From Morella rubra (taxonomy: Eukaryota > Streptophyta > Magnoliopsida > Fagales > Myricaceae): a DNA stretch of 64,000 nt. The notes beneath the pieces are model-generated. The model worked only from the letters and a program-made list of their open reading frames with translations, searched no databases and was not told where the DNA came from. Positions 12,861-24,455 of this stretch are shown here, piece after piece; within the stretch, counting starts at the first letter, position 1; each line of letters begins with the position of its first letter. The stretch covers positions 20,957,122 to 21,021,121 of the forward strand of contig CM025855.1 of the NCBI GenBank assembly GCA_003952965.2. The letters are read 5' to 3'. A program made the position numbers and the translations under genes.

Positions 12861-13430
12861 TGTCATTGAATCCAAGCTTTGATGAAGAATTTATTAGGTC
12901 ATTACAAAATATAGTTCACATGACTTCAATTATGCGTTCGAACGGGTTTCTGCCACATTCTCCTACACCCTTCCTGTCAGAGATTCATCGACGATATATT
13001 TGGCGACAAACTTTGTCGTATCTATTAGCGATGTTCCACGGAGATTATAGTTATGTATTATACAATCAGCATAGTACTATACACATGTACCGATTTGGTA
13101 AGAATGTTGACCGTTGGAATTAGCAGACCCAAACAATTTTAGGTTTGGGTCTAGCAATTAACGCGAATACCCTCCCGGCACTGCCTATACTTCTCCAAAT
13201 ATAGCATTAATAAACATTAGTCATCTGTCGTACGTTGTATTATTTGTTGTGAACAGAATCCAGTGCTATCTCCTTCTTAGAGAGAAAGCAATTAATAAGT
13301 ATCGTATCGTACAATATTGAAGATTCCGTCCCATAATAGTAACAGAAAGTGTGGGTTTGGCTTTTTGGAGTTGAGCTGACGGACAGAGTGCTGTTCAACT
13401 GGGTGGGGAGGGATCCATGGTGCACGCGGC
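12861..13430. other. Intergenic with one unassigned 87-codon frame
   Basis: A plus-strand frame at 12,860-13,123 (87 aa; contains FIRSLQNIVHMTSIMRSNGF) has no recognisable domain, no promoter that I can see and no codon-usage signal I trust. It probably belongs to the same decayed insert as the minus-strand stretch before it. Confidence 0.3.
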
Positions 13431-13435
13431 CGGCG

Positions 13436-13520
13436 GCACCCACGTGGAATGTTGAAAACGGACCCACGGGGCATAACCATCATGCGACCATATATAAGTT
13501 GCCCTTCGTTGATTTTCTGC
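13436..13520 (+). promoter_or_regulatory. Promoter-like block: G-box and TATA box
   Basis: A G-box core with an ideal flank (CCACGTGG) lies at 13,440-13,447, and CATATATAAG at 13,488-13,497 gives a strong TATA box about 45 bp downstream. The block is GC-rich relative to the surrounding desert. It points rightward to the 32-codon frame at 13,527. Confidence 0.4.
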
Positions 13521-13526
13521 ACCAAA

Positions 13527-13625
13527 ATGAGTACAGCAGTTAAATCCAGTTCCCCTCGTACCCGGCCAGCACTGAACGTTCGCAAGCGTTGCCCTCTGAT
13601 CCAGCGCTGTCTGCATTTAATCTAG
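13527..13625 (+). CDS. Candidate 32-residue peptide, unknown
   Basis: The first ATG after the TATA box (context AAAATGA) opens a 32-codon frame ending at TAG 13,623-13,625. The peptide is basic and Ser/Arg-rich (SSSPRTRPALNVRKRCPLI) with two cysteines near the end and no signal peptide. I recognise no family. The 5' leader would be only about 5-10 nt if the TATA box is used, which is unusually short and counts against it. It may instead be the first exon of a longer or non-coding transcript. Confidence 0.25.
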   Translation: MSTAVKSSSPRTRPALNVRKRCPLIQRCLHLI

Positions 13626-13643
13626 AGGAACCATACGAAACAG

Positions 13644-13666
13644 ATATATATATATATATATATATA
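13644..13666. repeat. (AT)n microsatellite
   Basis: An uninterrupted AT dinucleotide tract of 23 bp. Confidence 0.95.
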
Positions 13667-13885
13667 GCAAATATATGGACGACAGATCATATCTTCTCCT
13701 CTTTATTCTTTTGTTGTTTTCCGTAGTTGGTAGGACCCTAAGTTTGGCTCTTCTCCATCACAGAAAGCTAATATTATTTAACCACACCATATATATATTC
13801 AGGGCCTTTCTCTCGGCCTTAATTTCTCGTTTTCTTCCTTTTTTTCTCACTTCCTCTTGTAAATGCTTGTTATAACTTGGTATTT

Positions 13886-13969
13886 AGATTGTGGAGGACC
13901 AAAGTTTTGGAGGATTTATGAATATTCAGATTGTGGAGGACCAAAGTTTTGGAGGATTTATGAATATTC
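13886..13969. repeat. Perfect 42-bp tandem duplication
   Basis: AGATTGTGGAGGACCAAAGT begins both units (13,886 and 13,928), and the 42-bp units are identical base for base. The identity implies a recent duplication in otherwise old sequence. It lies in non-coding DNA after the promoter-like block. Confidence 0.95.
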
Positions 13970-16900
13970 ATAGTGCATGATCATTAATGTTTCTCAAGTT
14001 GAGTGCCGCATGCCCATCTGTGTGGTCTGCCGGCTTTTTCCAGGGCAATGGTAAAGGCCTAGTGATTATATATGGCTTTTTCCTTGAACAATAAGGTTGT
14101 GATTGAATCTTGACAATGATAGAACAAGGATTATACGTATTCTAGGGCTATGATTAAAGCAAGTCATCATGATCAATCTGACTACGCGCGTCTAGAAATA
14201 AATGTGAAAATAGAGATTACATATATATTCTAAGATTTTCGTAGCAGTCCAAAAAAGTTACGGTAAGACAGACTAATCAAATAATTTTTCAGCTGTTAAT
14301 ACTTTTCTTTTTCATTCGTTTTTCTTTTCCACTCCATGTATAGCTTAGGTATTAGCACATGCACGTCTGACTGTACAGCAACAATTGTTAACTTCTACAT
14401 ATATATAATATGGTGTAGTAAAGGTCTTTTTTGCTTTCAAGTGATCTCATATTTGATTATTATAATATATATCGAGTCTTATTAGATAGAACTGTGATTT
14501 AAGATGATTTCAAGGAGTTTCAAATTGCAACCTTGACTAATCTTTTGTAATAATTATAGTGTGATGATTTGCACTTCATGAGGGCATCACAAATTATGGT
14601 ATCATGATTAGACCTAGCTAGAAACGATCATATGATGCTTGGTAGGCGTTGACAAGTATGTTAAAGGTTTAAATTAAGACGGAAGATTGTAATATGGTAA
14701 GAGAGTCCTCTTAATGCCTTTTTTTTTTTTTTTTCATCGGAGTTATGTCACAAATTATTACGAAAAAAGGGACCTTGGTACGAATTCAAAAGGTTCAAAA
14801 TGACCTTAAGTACTAATTCAAAATAATTTAATAAATTTTCAAATAAAGAGTGGTGGTTTACACTTCTTTGGGGCATACAAATGGTATCAAAGAAGAAAAT
14901 AGTGATCACCATGATAATGATTGTAAAGCTGTCAACGGTTTAAGAAAAGAGATTGCAATATCCTTAGAGCTAGCCCTCATAATGATTCTACGAAGGATTT
15001 TGTAGTAACTATAAGGAGTTTCAGATTAATTTTGTAGGATGCCTCATAACGATTCTAAAGAGCATTTTCCAGTGACTCCAATGATGAGTTTTAAAATAAA
15101 TATTAATTAATTATTTTAATCGGACTATGGTGAAATGAGTTGTACTTCCTTAATTAGAACATCACAATGCAAGTAATAGGATTTAATTTTTGTCATTTAC
15201 CTAAAAAAGATGGCAACTCTCATGCTCTTCAATATATATATTTTTGACAATTTTATTTTTAAAGCAAAAGGCAAAACGATCAGAACCACAACAATCAGCC
15301 AATCGGATGACTTCATGCCGTCTCATAGATCGTCAGTTGGTCACTTTTTCTAAAATCTTTAATTTCTTCTTTCCATCTATACTTTTTGGTGTCTTTTTTG
15401 GAATTGTTCTACTAAATTTTTTATAGTTTTTTTTTTAATTCTTTGTAGTTTTTGAGGGCACAAATCTAAATTACCTAACTAAATATATTGCAAAACTATT
15501 TACATGTTCATAAACAGTAAATCAACACTGATTACGGTGTTATAATAAGATCAATTAATATATATGAGACTTGATGACGATGTCGCGTTCGTTTCGTTGT
15601 CTCATGTCATATTTGATATTAATTAGGACAATGAAAAGCTTCTCAAAGTTGACCACTTATATAGATAAAGTACTATTGATCAAGAAAGCATATAAATCTG
15701 GCGGACATATATATATACGAAGAATCAAATTAAAACAGATTGATTTGATGCCATTTGTCTTTGTTTTATATATATATATACCGTAGTTTTATTCGACAAG
15801 TCCTACTTCTCTTTCCTTTTTTTAACCACGGGTTTTCTTTCTAGATAAAGGTTCTGAGACTTATTAATTAATTATATGAGTACTACTGGTTCATCCTTCA
15901 ATAAAAATCTCCCGAGGCTTTCTTTATAAACACTAATCACATTCGAATTCATTATTTTTTTCTACTTATTTTAAATATTTTAATAAGAAAGCTGAAGAGG
16001 TAGTAGATGGAGAAAAGTGCGCATGCACAGTGAGAGTTCCTGATGGGACTTGACATTAATTCTCTATAAATTATTTATTCGAAACTAATGTTCTAATTCA
16101 TACAAAGATGAAGAAAGACAACAGATCATAGGTCGAAACGACGTTTAATATCACCCGTTTAATTATAGAGGACATGTAGGTATTTTTACGTACATAATGA
16201 ATTTGAGTACTAAGCAACCAATATATTTATTTTAAAAAGTTTTTATAGCCTATGAAGCAATTTTTTTTTAATTTTTTCGAACGTTTCTCATAATTAATTA
16301 ATATGACTTAATTAAGGGATCGGGCAATTTTTTTTTTTTTTTTTTCCTTTTTTCATACTTGTAAAAACAAAAGCAAGGGCCAGTGCATGCTGTTGCTTAA
16401 TTTCCTTCACAGACTTCTGCATTTTCTCACTGAAATCTTAACAGTACCATTAATGCAGTGTCGCCGAACTACATAAAGATAAAGGCATTTGATCTGAAAT
16501 TGCTCCAATTTATATCAAACCCAAATTCAGGGTAGCAATATATAAAAATATATATGAGATGGGGCAGAAAGTAGCTGAGGATTCCTAGCTAGCTAATTGA
16601 TCACACGTTTGTGTGTACCAAACCCAACCCAATACATTTAAAAAAAAAAATTTGTTAGGTCAATTAGAATGTCCATCGTAAATTTCGTGAATAGACTATT
16701 CGAAAGGGTTACTTTTCTGGTTCATTAAATACAAGATATTGCCAAATTAAACTCTTTAAGGCATGAATGAAATTCACCTCAAGATAATGGCGGAGGGCCT
16801 CCTGGTCCCAGGGGGCCCGTGCAAAATGACTGATTTTATATGGCACAATACTATATAAAGCGCACGATGCAGCCAAACATGTTCCTTAGTAGTTACCAAC

Positions 16901-18540
16901 ACGATTTAGGCATGGCCTTTCGGGATAAGTTTGATGGAATCTTGTCCTTTAATTCTCCCAAATCCCTATCCGATAGTATGTTTATATATAACCATTAATT
17001 AGAACGCTGAAGGAAAAGTTCTATAGTGGGGAATCGCCCAAACTGCGCATTTTTTAATTGCGAAACAAGAAAGGACGTTGGAATAGAATACTGAACTCTG
17101 TGTATAAATATAAACAATATTGGAGCGTTTGCGTTTGCAAGTTGCTGCCTCTGGAATTTGCAGAGACTTTTTGTGATCTAATCCCGTCTCATCGTTTATC
17201 TTATTGCGAATCATATTATTGCATGTGGGCCTCATGGATCGATCCAGTTGAAACAATTAATGTGTTTACAAAGGAAGGGAAACAAAACTGGAAAAAGAAG
17301 AAGGAATAATCGATTATGCTGCATTTAGTTTCAATATGATAATCAAGATTTGATAAGGTAGTGCCGGTGATCAGATCAAAAGAAGCACTGCATTATTTTT
17401 CTATATATTTTTCATAGATGGAGTGTGAGGTACTGCTGATTGCTGATGCGCCCTGAATGAACAACAAAAATTATTAAACACAAAAGAGGCACTGAACCTT
17501 CAAATCAGGATGACGAAGGTGAACTTTCCCATTGTGATCTTGAGTCATACATGTATATTAATTCTCATTTTTCTGAGATGAATATGTCATATTTGCTTCA
17601 ACTAAGTTTCTGATCCAGTCCCACTAGATTCACTTGAGAATGCCTTCAGATCCCTCCCCATTGGAAGAAGAAGAAGGTAAGATCGATGTTAGTTTCTCCA
17701 TGGAAAAGCTTGGAGTACTGGGTCTCTTTCTACGAAGGCGCTCTTTATTGCATGACACTAGCCAATTCTCTGCTGAAAAACGGGAAGCAAAGAGGAGAAG
17801 GCCAAGTAATACATTCTCTAGCTAGCTAGCTGATCAGACAGGGAAAGATTGAGCTATTGGTTACTTCAACTCAATATATACAGTATCCAAATTTATTGCA
17901 TCGGCCTAGTGATGGTCCCTCCAATCCAGAATGATCAAGTGCTTCGTGAGTCATCGAAACTGCAATAAAAAGTATCATCAATGTTGCATATTGTTTAATA
18001 ATTTGCCTTTTCAACTGACCTTTCATGCGTCATCAATCATAAGGGGGTTCTTGGCTGTTAGAGTTTTGGAGTACTAACGTGCCTCTGAAACTGATTTAAG
18101 GTTCTCAGGAAAAAAACTTCCTGAAATTGACTTTAAACCAATACTTATTATATATGCTGTCTTTATTCTTCTTCCAAACGTTTCTTACCTAAATTATTGC
18201 TACACCCACATCATGAGCTTCTCTCTCTCTTGTAAGCATTGTACCTGATGCCAAAACATTATCCAAATATTAAATTTTCTACAGGCGCATGCCCGCTCAT
18301 GATTTGCACACATCATACATACCTACAAGTCACAGACTGATCATGACATGAACTCAAAACAGCATCAATGTGATGTAAAGTGGTTTTGTAAAGGGATGCA
18401 CATCTAACGCTTCATGCATCATTGATAGATAGAGTACATCTGCAGTGGCATGCCTATAATCGTTTTTTTTTTTTTGTTCTGCTCCTGTGTGCACCTGACG
18501 CTGTAACACTTTCCTGCCCAAAGTGGCCCACTTCTCTAGT
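13970..18540. other. Intergenic upstream of the bZIP gene
   Basis: AT-rich DNA with poly-T tracts (14,719-14,734 and 16,328-16,345) and short AT microsatellites. Short frames at 15,244, 15,571, 17,058 and 17,634 show no recognisable domain. No RNA gene was seen. Confidence 0.5.
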
Positions 18541-18551
18541 GTTTTCGTCCC

Positions 18552-18558
18552 TATAAAA
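18552..18558 (+). promoter_or_regulatory. TATA box of the bZIP gene
   Basis: TATAAAA at 18,552, about 96 bp before the ATG. It predicts transcription start near 18,585 and a short C/T-rich 5' leader without an upstream ATG. Confidence 0.65.
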
Positions 18559-18647
18559 TCCCTCAATACCTCATCCGGTCCTTCCTACCCTCTTCAGCTT
18601 TCTCTGCAACACAACCCTTTTCAAGTATCATCTTCAAAATTTGAACC

Positions 18648-19247
18648 ATGCTTCCAGCAGAGATAGCAGGAATCCACTATCTGGCACACGAGACCCCAAT
18701 TCCCCTCCCCACTGGGTTTGGCATGAAGCAGAGCAACGCATCAGACCTTTATTTCAGTAGATTCTTAAGCAGCTTACCCAATTCTCACTTCCCTCCCCAA
18801 GGCCATGAGTTCACTGTACAGTACGCCAGCATAAGCAATAACTCCTCCACTTCTGATGAAGCTGAGGAACATCAACTCAGCATCATCGATGAAAGGAAGC
18901 AGAGGAGAATGATTTCTAATAGAGAATCTGCTCGCAGGTCGCGGATGAGGAAACAAAAGCACCTAGATGAACTCTGGTCACAGGTGGTTAGGCTTCGATC
19001 AGAGAACCACAATCTGATGGACAGATTGAATCATGTAACTGAGTCCCATGACCGGATTCTTCAGGAGAATGCAAGGCTCAAGGAAGAATCTTCTGATCTA
19101 CGCCAAATGCTCACAAACTTGCAACTTGGCAGTCCTTACACTACTACTTTCAGAGATTTGGAAGAGGTCCCTTGCAACACGGCTCATCTAAGAGCTGAAT
19201 CCTCCAATAACCAATCCTTCTCTAATTCCATAGACTTGCTTCATTAA
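18648..19247 (+). CDS. bZIP transcription factor, group S type (bZIP43/bZIP42-like)
   Basis: An intact, intronless gene for a 199-residue nuclear DNA-binding protein; single-exon structure and this size are usual for group S bZIPs. The basic region spans residues 82-105 and contains the signature N-x7-R as NRESARRSR (N91, R99), which contacts ACGT-core DNA. Exactly nine residues after R99 the zipper begins: L109, L116, L123, V130, I137, L144, L151, L158, eight heptads, so it should dimerise, probably also with other bZIPs. The N-terminus is Ser/Pro-rich and without a domain. The start ATG has a favourable context (ACCATGC), is preceded by a TATA box about 96 bp upstream, and is the first ATG of the leader. 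I see no upstream reading frame of the sucrose-controlled kind known in subgroup S1, consistent with the S2/S3 side of the group. The subgroup is inferred from overall resemblance to AtbZIP43-like proteins. It stands alone, with no related gene nearby. Confidence 0.95.
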   Translation: MLPAEIAGIHYLAHETPIPLPTGFGMKQSNASDLYFSRFLSSLPNSHFPPQGHEFTVQYASISNNSSTSDEAEEHQLSIIDERKQRRMISNRESARRSRMRKQKHLDELWSQVVRLRSENHNLMDRLNHVTESHDRILQENARLKEESSDLRQMLTNLQLGSPYTTTFRDLEEVPCNTAHLRAESSNNQSFSNSIDLLH

Positions 19248-21420
19248 AACTAGTCATGACTAGGTTTCTGTCCATAATAAGCGGTCTATGTTCTTCATGT
19301 CTACTATGATTGTCAGTCACAGACAATGTTTGCCATCGCCTTATGCTGTGTGCGAAAACAGTCCTTCCAATAACATCTTTGGACCACTTTATCTTAACAT
19401 AATTAAATTCCATCACATTTCGTTATAATGAATACTTTAGTGCAACTGTAGTAGTCATTCTCGCCGCGTACATGTCATGCAACTCGAGAAGCAGAATTCC
19501 TGCAAATGGAACTTTTCGTTAAAGTCCATCTGAGACGCTTCCCTTTGGTCTTTCTTTTTGCGTTTTATTTTATTGCCAAGTACATCAGAGATCCTAATCA
19601 AATCACTACATCTGAAACTTTTGCGGAAAATGGACCAAGCAATTGATCGATTCATCGGATCCTAGGTTCAATGACAGAATAATGTATTTATCTCTCCATC
19701 ATGTTAAGAACTCACCAGCTTTGATGATATACATCCACCTGATTTGTGAATCAGGGTAAGGAACATTAAAACAGCAGGCCCCTTTGAGGGAGAGGGAGGA
19801 GAAAATGAAAAAGGTTATTGAATCTAGAAAGTCGTCTATCCATACCATACGAAGCAGTGACATTTTTGTCATTAGGGAGAAGAACAAGCAGAGTGGGTGA
19901 CGCATGTGGGAATAAAGTGTGAGTCGCACATAGAGGAGGCCCCATGGCTTGTCTATTGTTGCACAGAATAAGGGGGCCAACAGGACAAATGGTGGTGGAG
20001 GTTGCTGGTGTTAGTGGTTTCATCATGCAATAACTACTATAACAAGCAAAATATTTGAAAAGACTATCCATTAAAATGCCCAAGAACTGTCTGTTTCTTA
20101 GCTTTTTATGGTGGCACCACTGCCTGTCTGACTTGGATCGGCCAAGCTCACACACTGACACTGTTTTCTCCAACTTGGGTCGTGCCATGTAGAGCCTACG
20201 TTCCAGGTGTTTTAGAACAGTAGCCTCTTTAGCGATTCCTTATGCTACAGCATCAGCAAGTCCCACCATGCCTCCCCTCCCCCCCAATATCTCAGACTTG
20301 TGATTTCATGCGCGTGTGTACGTGTGGGTCTACAGATATCGTGTATGCTCCGAATAATTACTTTATGTAGATGAGGATCCAGTTCCTGCGGAGGGTAGGA
20401 AATTTTGAACCTCCTAGGATCGAAGGATCAAAAAAAGGATAATATAATTCGGTTCATAATTATATTGTTGACAAGCTAGTCTCTCTATCTTTAAGCCCTG
20501 CCTAGAGCAGGTTACACAGCATTTTGACAAGGCCACTCCTAAAAAAGAAATCTCAGACAAGCCCAAATAAAAGTCAAACAAATATCTTTAAAATCATTGA
20601 TTGTTGTAGCCTTATATTCCCATTAAAATCCACAAATCCTTTTGTCTCTAAGCCATAGATGATCTAGAAGCACTGAAGGCTGAACCACGTTCAACCATTT
20701 ATTTATTTTTTAGTCAAAACATCCTCGCATTCCATTCATACTAACAAAGACGTTACAATTATATATGGTGGTTCAGTATCACTGTATACTGCATAGCGAA
20801 GTTAAATCAGGATAATGCTAAAAAATACCGAAATTGCCTCTGAACTAATCACGAAGCCGGCCCATCCATTGCGGACATATTTGCAATAAGGTGATATTTT
20901 GGAATGCATTCCTTAAAAATTTAGGAACAGCACGAAAAAAAGAAAAAAAAGAAAAAGGAAAACAGTGGAGAAAATCGACCTATAGAGTATAGACTGGACA
21001 CTCCCAATTGACCTCCAGGCTCCAGCTTGATATGGGGCTGAGAAGTGGGAAGAACCTGATTGAAATGGATAGATGGATTCCTTACCCACGAGTTTTGTTT
21101 TTCGGTTTTCTACCCAGTGGGGTGGGGTCCATATCACAATGATTCTGGACTCGAGTGATTCAGGCATTGAGCCAGTTAACCTCGTATTCTTGTTAGGTGA
21201 AACGGCAGCTAAAGCCCAGACTTTTTTGCTAGGCTTTTGTGCCGATCTTCCATAGACTCCCAATTTGGGCTTTGGCATTTGGTTATGGAAACGAAATCAA
21301 GAAAAGTGTATGAAAATTGGAATCAGTCCCATAGCCACCATTGTTAAGCCCAGTGGAAGACATATTTTGACCCCGTTGAAGATTTTACCCAATCTCCCTG
21401 ATCAGCTTTGTATGATAAGA
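19248..21420. other. Intergenic between bZIP and PSK genes
   Basis: No gene is supportable. Minus-strand frames of 140 aa (19,766-20,188) and 121 aa (20,913-21,278) have no recognisable domain, and the second ends in a low-complexity run. Part of 19,248-19,700 is probably the 3' untranslated region of the bZIP gene. The stretch right of 21,300 is downstream of the minus-strand PSK gene. Confidence 0.5.
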
Positions 21421-21613
21421 TGCGTTTCTTTGTTAAAATTTTAGCTTTTAAAATATAATAAAATATTATAATATATTTTTTTTTATTAAATTATTATTAT
21501 TATTTATTATAATAAATATAAAAAATTTATTCAAATAATCTCTTTCTTCACTTTTTTATCAATTCTAATAATTTAAAATTTTAACCTCCTCAAAATTTTA
21601 ACACTCAAACGAA
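21421..21613. mobile_element. Small AT-rich MITE
   Basis: The left end TGCGTTTCTTTGTTAAAATT and the right end, whose inverse reads TTCGTTTGAGTGTTAAAATT, form about 27 bp of terminal inverted repeat. The inside is almost pure A/T. The length of about 190 bp and lack of coding capacity fit a MITE. I could not define a target duplication, so the superfamily is open. Confidence 0.5.
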
Positions 21614-21729
21614 TAGTATCTTGCCAAGTAGTGTGCAAAATCAGCAGGACGTCGAGCCTATAGCTTTTTTTTTTTTTTGTTAAATACTATAGCTTATATA
21701 GCCTGTTTAGTTTTCGGATTTTTGTTTGA

Positions 21730-22291
21730 CTACGGAATTGGGTAGATAAAACAACAAGAACAGATGGTAAAATCACAAAAAAGTCCTCTGTTTCCACTGA
21801 AACATAAAAAGAATATCAGCTCTCTCATTAGAACATATCGAGATTCAAACGATAGCAAAAAAAAAAAAAAAAAAAAAGAGGAGACACCAAAAATCGGTCC
21901 CCTGATGTCTTGGGTGTAGACGTAGTCCGTGTGGGCAACCATGGACCTTCTAATCAAACAGTCCTGATCACTTTCGAAAGCCCAGCGGCCATCATCAATG
22001 TCCAAGATCGATTCCAGCTCCTACCAGAAAATAAAAATAGATGAATAAATATATACTTGCAAAAGCCAAGAAAAAGTAAGACGTACTGGTAATATATTGA
22101 AGCCAAAAGCATTTCTTATTTTTAGCTTGAAACAATAAACTTACGGGTGAAGATGCAGTGGGATTGGAAGAGGGTGGTATAATTAGGGTAGATTCTGGAG
22201 AAGTGGTCGTTGGGGATGTTGAGATTTGCCTTGCTCTTGTACTTGACAGGAGAACTAAAAGGAAGAGGAAGTAAGTGAGACAGCTTGCCAT
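21730..22291 (-). CDS. PSK: Phytosulfokine precursor with YVYTQ pentapeptide
   Basis: Two exons on the minus strand: 22,291-22,145 (49 codons) and 22,020-21,730, with a 124-bp GT-AG intron (donor GTAAGT, acceptor CTGGTAG). Exon 1 encodes a signal peptide (MASCLTYFLFLLVLLSSTRA) followed by a Ser/Thr/Pro-rich variable region. Exon 2 encodes the family block DCLIRRSMVAHTDYVYTQ, residues 69-86. In known precursors this region reads close to ECLMRRTLxAHTDYIYTQ; the Asp before the first Tyr is the site that directs tyrosine sulfation, and proteases free the five-residue hormone, which acts outside the cell through leucine-rich-repeat receptor kinases to promote cell growth. Here residue 2 of the hormone is Val, as in the PSK-gamma type I recall from soybean. 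The expected stop a few residues later is absent: the frame runs on through a 21-T tract (seven-Phe region) to TAG at 21,730-21,732. A further splice (donor GTGTCT right after the codons for GPIF, acceptor TTTTTATGTTTCAG) is possible. An in-frame ATG 54 bp upstream would bury the signal peptide, so I reject it. Confidence 0.85.
21857..21877. repeat. 21-A homopolymer inside PSK 3' coding frame
   Basis: An uninterrupted A21 on the plus strand (T21 in the gene), 32 bp past the PSK pentapeptide codons. Such tracts slip readily, so the reading frame beyond the hormone is unlikely to be under constraint. Confidence 0.95.
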
Positions 22292-22753
22292 TTTCTCAGT
22301 CCTCTCAACGCCAAGGTTAGATTCTAGATCTGCAGTGCGAGACACAGAGAGTTGTAGACAAAAGAAGGCAATAAATGGAGAAAGGTCGAACCGTGGAAGG
22401 CTAGCTGTGGGCAGTACTACCAGTCGCAGTATAGGGGCGAGCGATGGTTCTCACTGGAGACTAATAAGTGTAGAATGAGTACTTCAAATTAGAATTCTTA
22501 TTGGAATAAATTTCTAATTATCTAAAATAATTTAATTACAGTTTAGTAGCAAAATTTCAGTACATCTGCACTACCATATTTAAAGGTCAATGGTTTTTTC
22601 CCTACTGGGAAACATCACCACTGGGAATCATTGGGAACCGTTTTATGTCTTCCTCTTTCTTCCTCAAATGAACGATGCAATTTCTGCGAGATCGATCATG
22701 GAATTATCAAGCTGTTAGGTGCAGGATAATATAATATATATATATATTATATA

Positions 22754-22793
<40 letters not shown>

Positions 22794-24454
22794 GGGATCG
22801 ATTTTGTGCAGTTCTTGATACGGGGTAGCTGCTGACATATGTCCACGCAACATCATGCACTAGATCACGTGGACAGAACACGACCACTGAGAATCACATT
22901 TGCTTAAGTTGCATGTGGTGTACACTTGTTCGGATTTGTAAGATGAAACCATTTTGAAACTTGCAGGCAGCGAGCGTTTCAAGAGAGAGGATGCTGCAAA
23001 TCTTCAAGTTTTTTTTTCGAATTATTTCTGATTTGTTGAAGCTGGATTTTAGCTGAAAAAAATACACAGTTTTCGAGTTGTTTTTCTTCTTTTATTTCTC
23101 ATGTTTGAGTTTTTTTATTCATTTTAACTAATTAAGAAAATCCATGGTAACCTCCTCGAATCGAGATCGGATGAAGTTGACCTAAATTATAAACGTACTC
23201 TCAAAGATGTAAGACAAACTTCGAATACTAGAATTAATGCCTTTTTTTTGTGTAATTACAGAAAGTCATTAAAACTCGTCTTTACATTGGTGCAAAAACG
23301 GTTTTGACTTTCTTTTTTTTTTTCCCCAATCATGACAGTTCTCATTATTCAAGTAAGATTAAAGAAGACCTCAGGTACATATTGTAGAGGCGTGTTAGAC
23401 CCTCCGTAGAGGTGAGAGACCAACGAACTAGGGCCGAACAATTGTACAAATCCAAACGTGTATAGAACTGAAATGATTACAAACCCTAATGGACAGTACA
23501 GAAAGCAATATACAAATACACTATCGGGCGGATGGTTGACAAAGTCAACAAAGAAGGCCGCACTTGTAAAATGCAAAAGGTGCGAACTTTGTTGAACGGA
23601 AAGACTAAGATGGACAAGAGCTGATCAAAATAGCGAAAAAAGATAGAGACCACAGCAGACCTAATTAAAAAATCACAAATCGGGCTAAGAGCGCCACAAC
23701 AAATTCTGGATACTTGATTGAACCTCTAATTCAAATATCCCTTAAATTTTGTATCTCTCCCTTAAAAAAGTTGTCCGTTATCCATCTGAGTTTTACTTTA
23801 TTTTTGGAGGACTGTATTTAGAAACCGCTAGATTTGCGCATTAATGACAAAGGCGCGTCTAAACAAGGCTCGATGATGAAAAGGCCCATAAAACTATGAA
23901 CAGACAGGCATTTAAAGAGTACTATAAACTTAATTAGCGAGCTTCAGCAAGAGGAAGACATCAAGCTCGTTGAAACTAATAATTAAACCTTTATATACAG
24001 ATATCGATATATTTATACTGTCGAGGCTTCTTTGACCGCGTTACAATATTGACCTCAAATTAAATAAGACTAAGATCTCAATGTGATAAATTGGAAATTG
24101 TAATTAATTAAACTTCAATATTATTCATCGAAGTAGAAGTAGAACCCTGTCTCTGCCAACATGGATTAGGGTTTTGATGTGTTTGAAAACTTACTTGTCG
24201 TAAAGAAGCTTAACACCTTTGAAATGCTCTTTGTAGAAGGTAATTACCTACGAAGTACATTAAGTCAGGAGTATGTAGTGTCGAAGCATATACACTCTAG
24301 TTGTCGCACAAGAGAAAGGTTGATCATTCTCCTGTCCCAATGAGTTTCTTGACGATCAAGGCATGCAGCTTGTAGAGCAAAATACAATTAGATGAATGAT
24401 TGAGAATAACAGGAGAAACTAAATTGATGGGACTATAAAAAATTTTGCCTGCAC
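22292..24454. other. Upstream region of the PSK gene; otherwise intergenic
   Basis: On the minus strand this holds the PSK leader and promoter. An AT tract at 22,727-22,760 followed by (GA)n at 22,761-22,791 reads as CT-rich promoter sequence on the gene's strand, about 470 bp before the start codon. No other gene is supportable up to the MITE. Confidence 0.5.
22761..22791. repeat. (GA)n microsatellite
   Basis: A 31-bp perfect GA tract joined to an AT-rich tract on its left side. Confidence 0.95.
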
Positions 24455-24455
24455 T

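Noticed and set aside
13675..13875. Hydrophobic 66-codon frame after the AT microsatellite
   Set aside because: Looks like a membrane protein only because the DNA is T-rich; the start lies directly after the microsatellite and nothing supports translation.
19766..20188. Minus-strand frame of 140 codons
   Set aside because: No domain, no promoter or splice context, and composition like the surrounding non-coding DNA.
20913..21278. Minus-strand frame of 121 codons
   Set aside because: Ends in a Phe/Leu run caused by a purine-rich tract and has no recognisable domain.
22292..22345. Upstream in-frame ATG extending the PSK precursor by 18 residues
   Set aside because: It would place a charged segment before the signal peptide; the inner ATG gives a standard secretory start.
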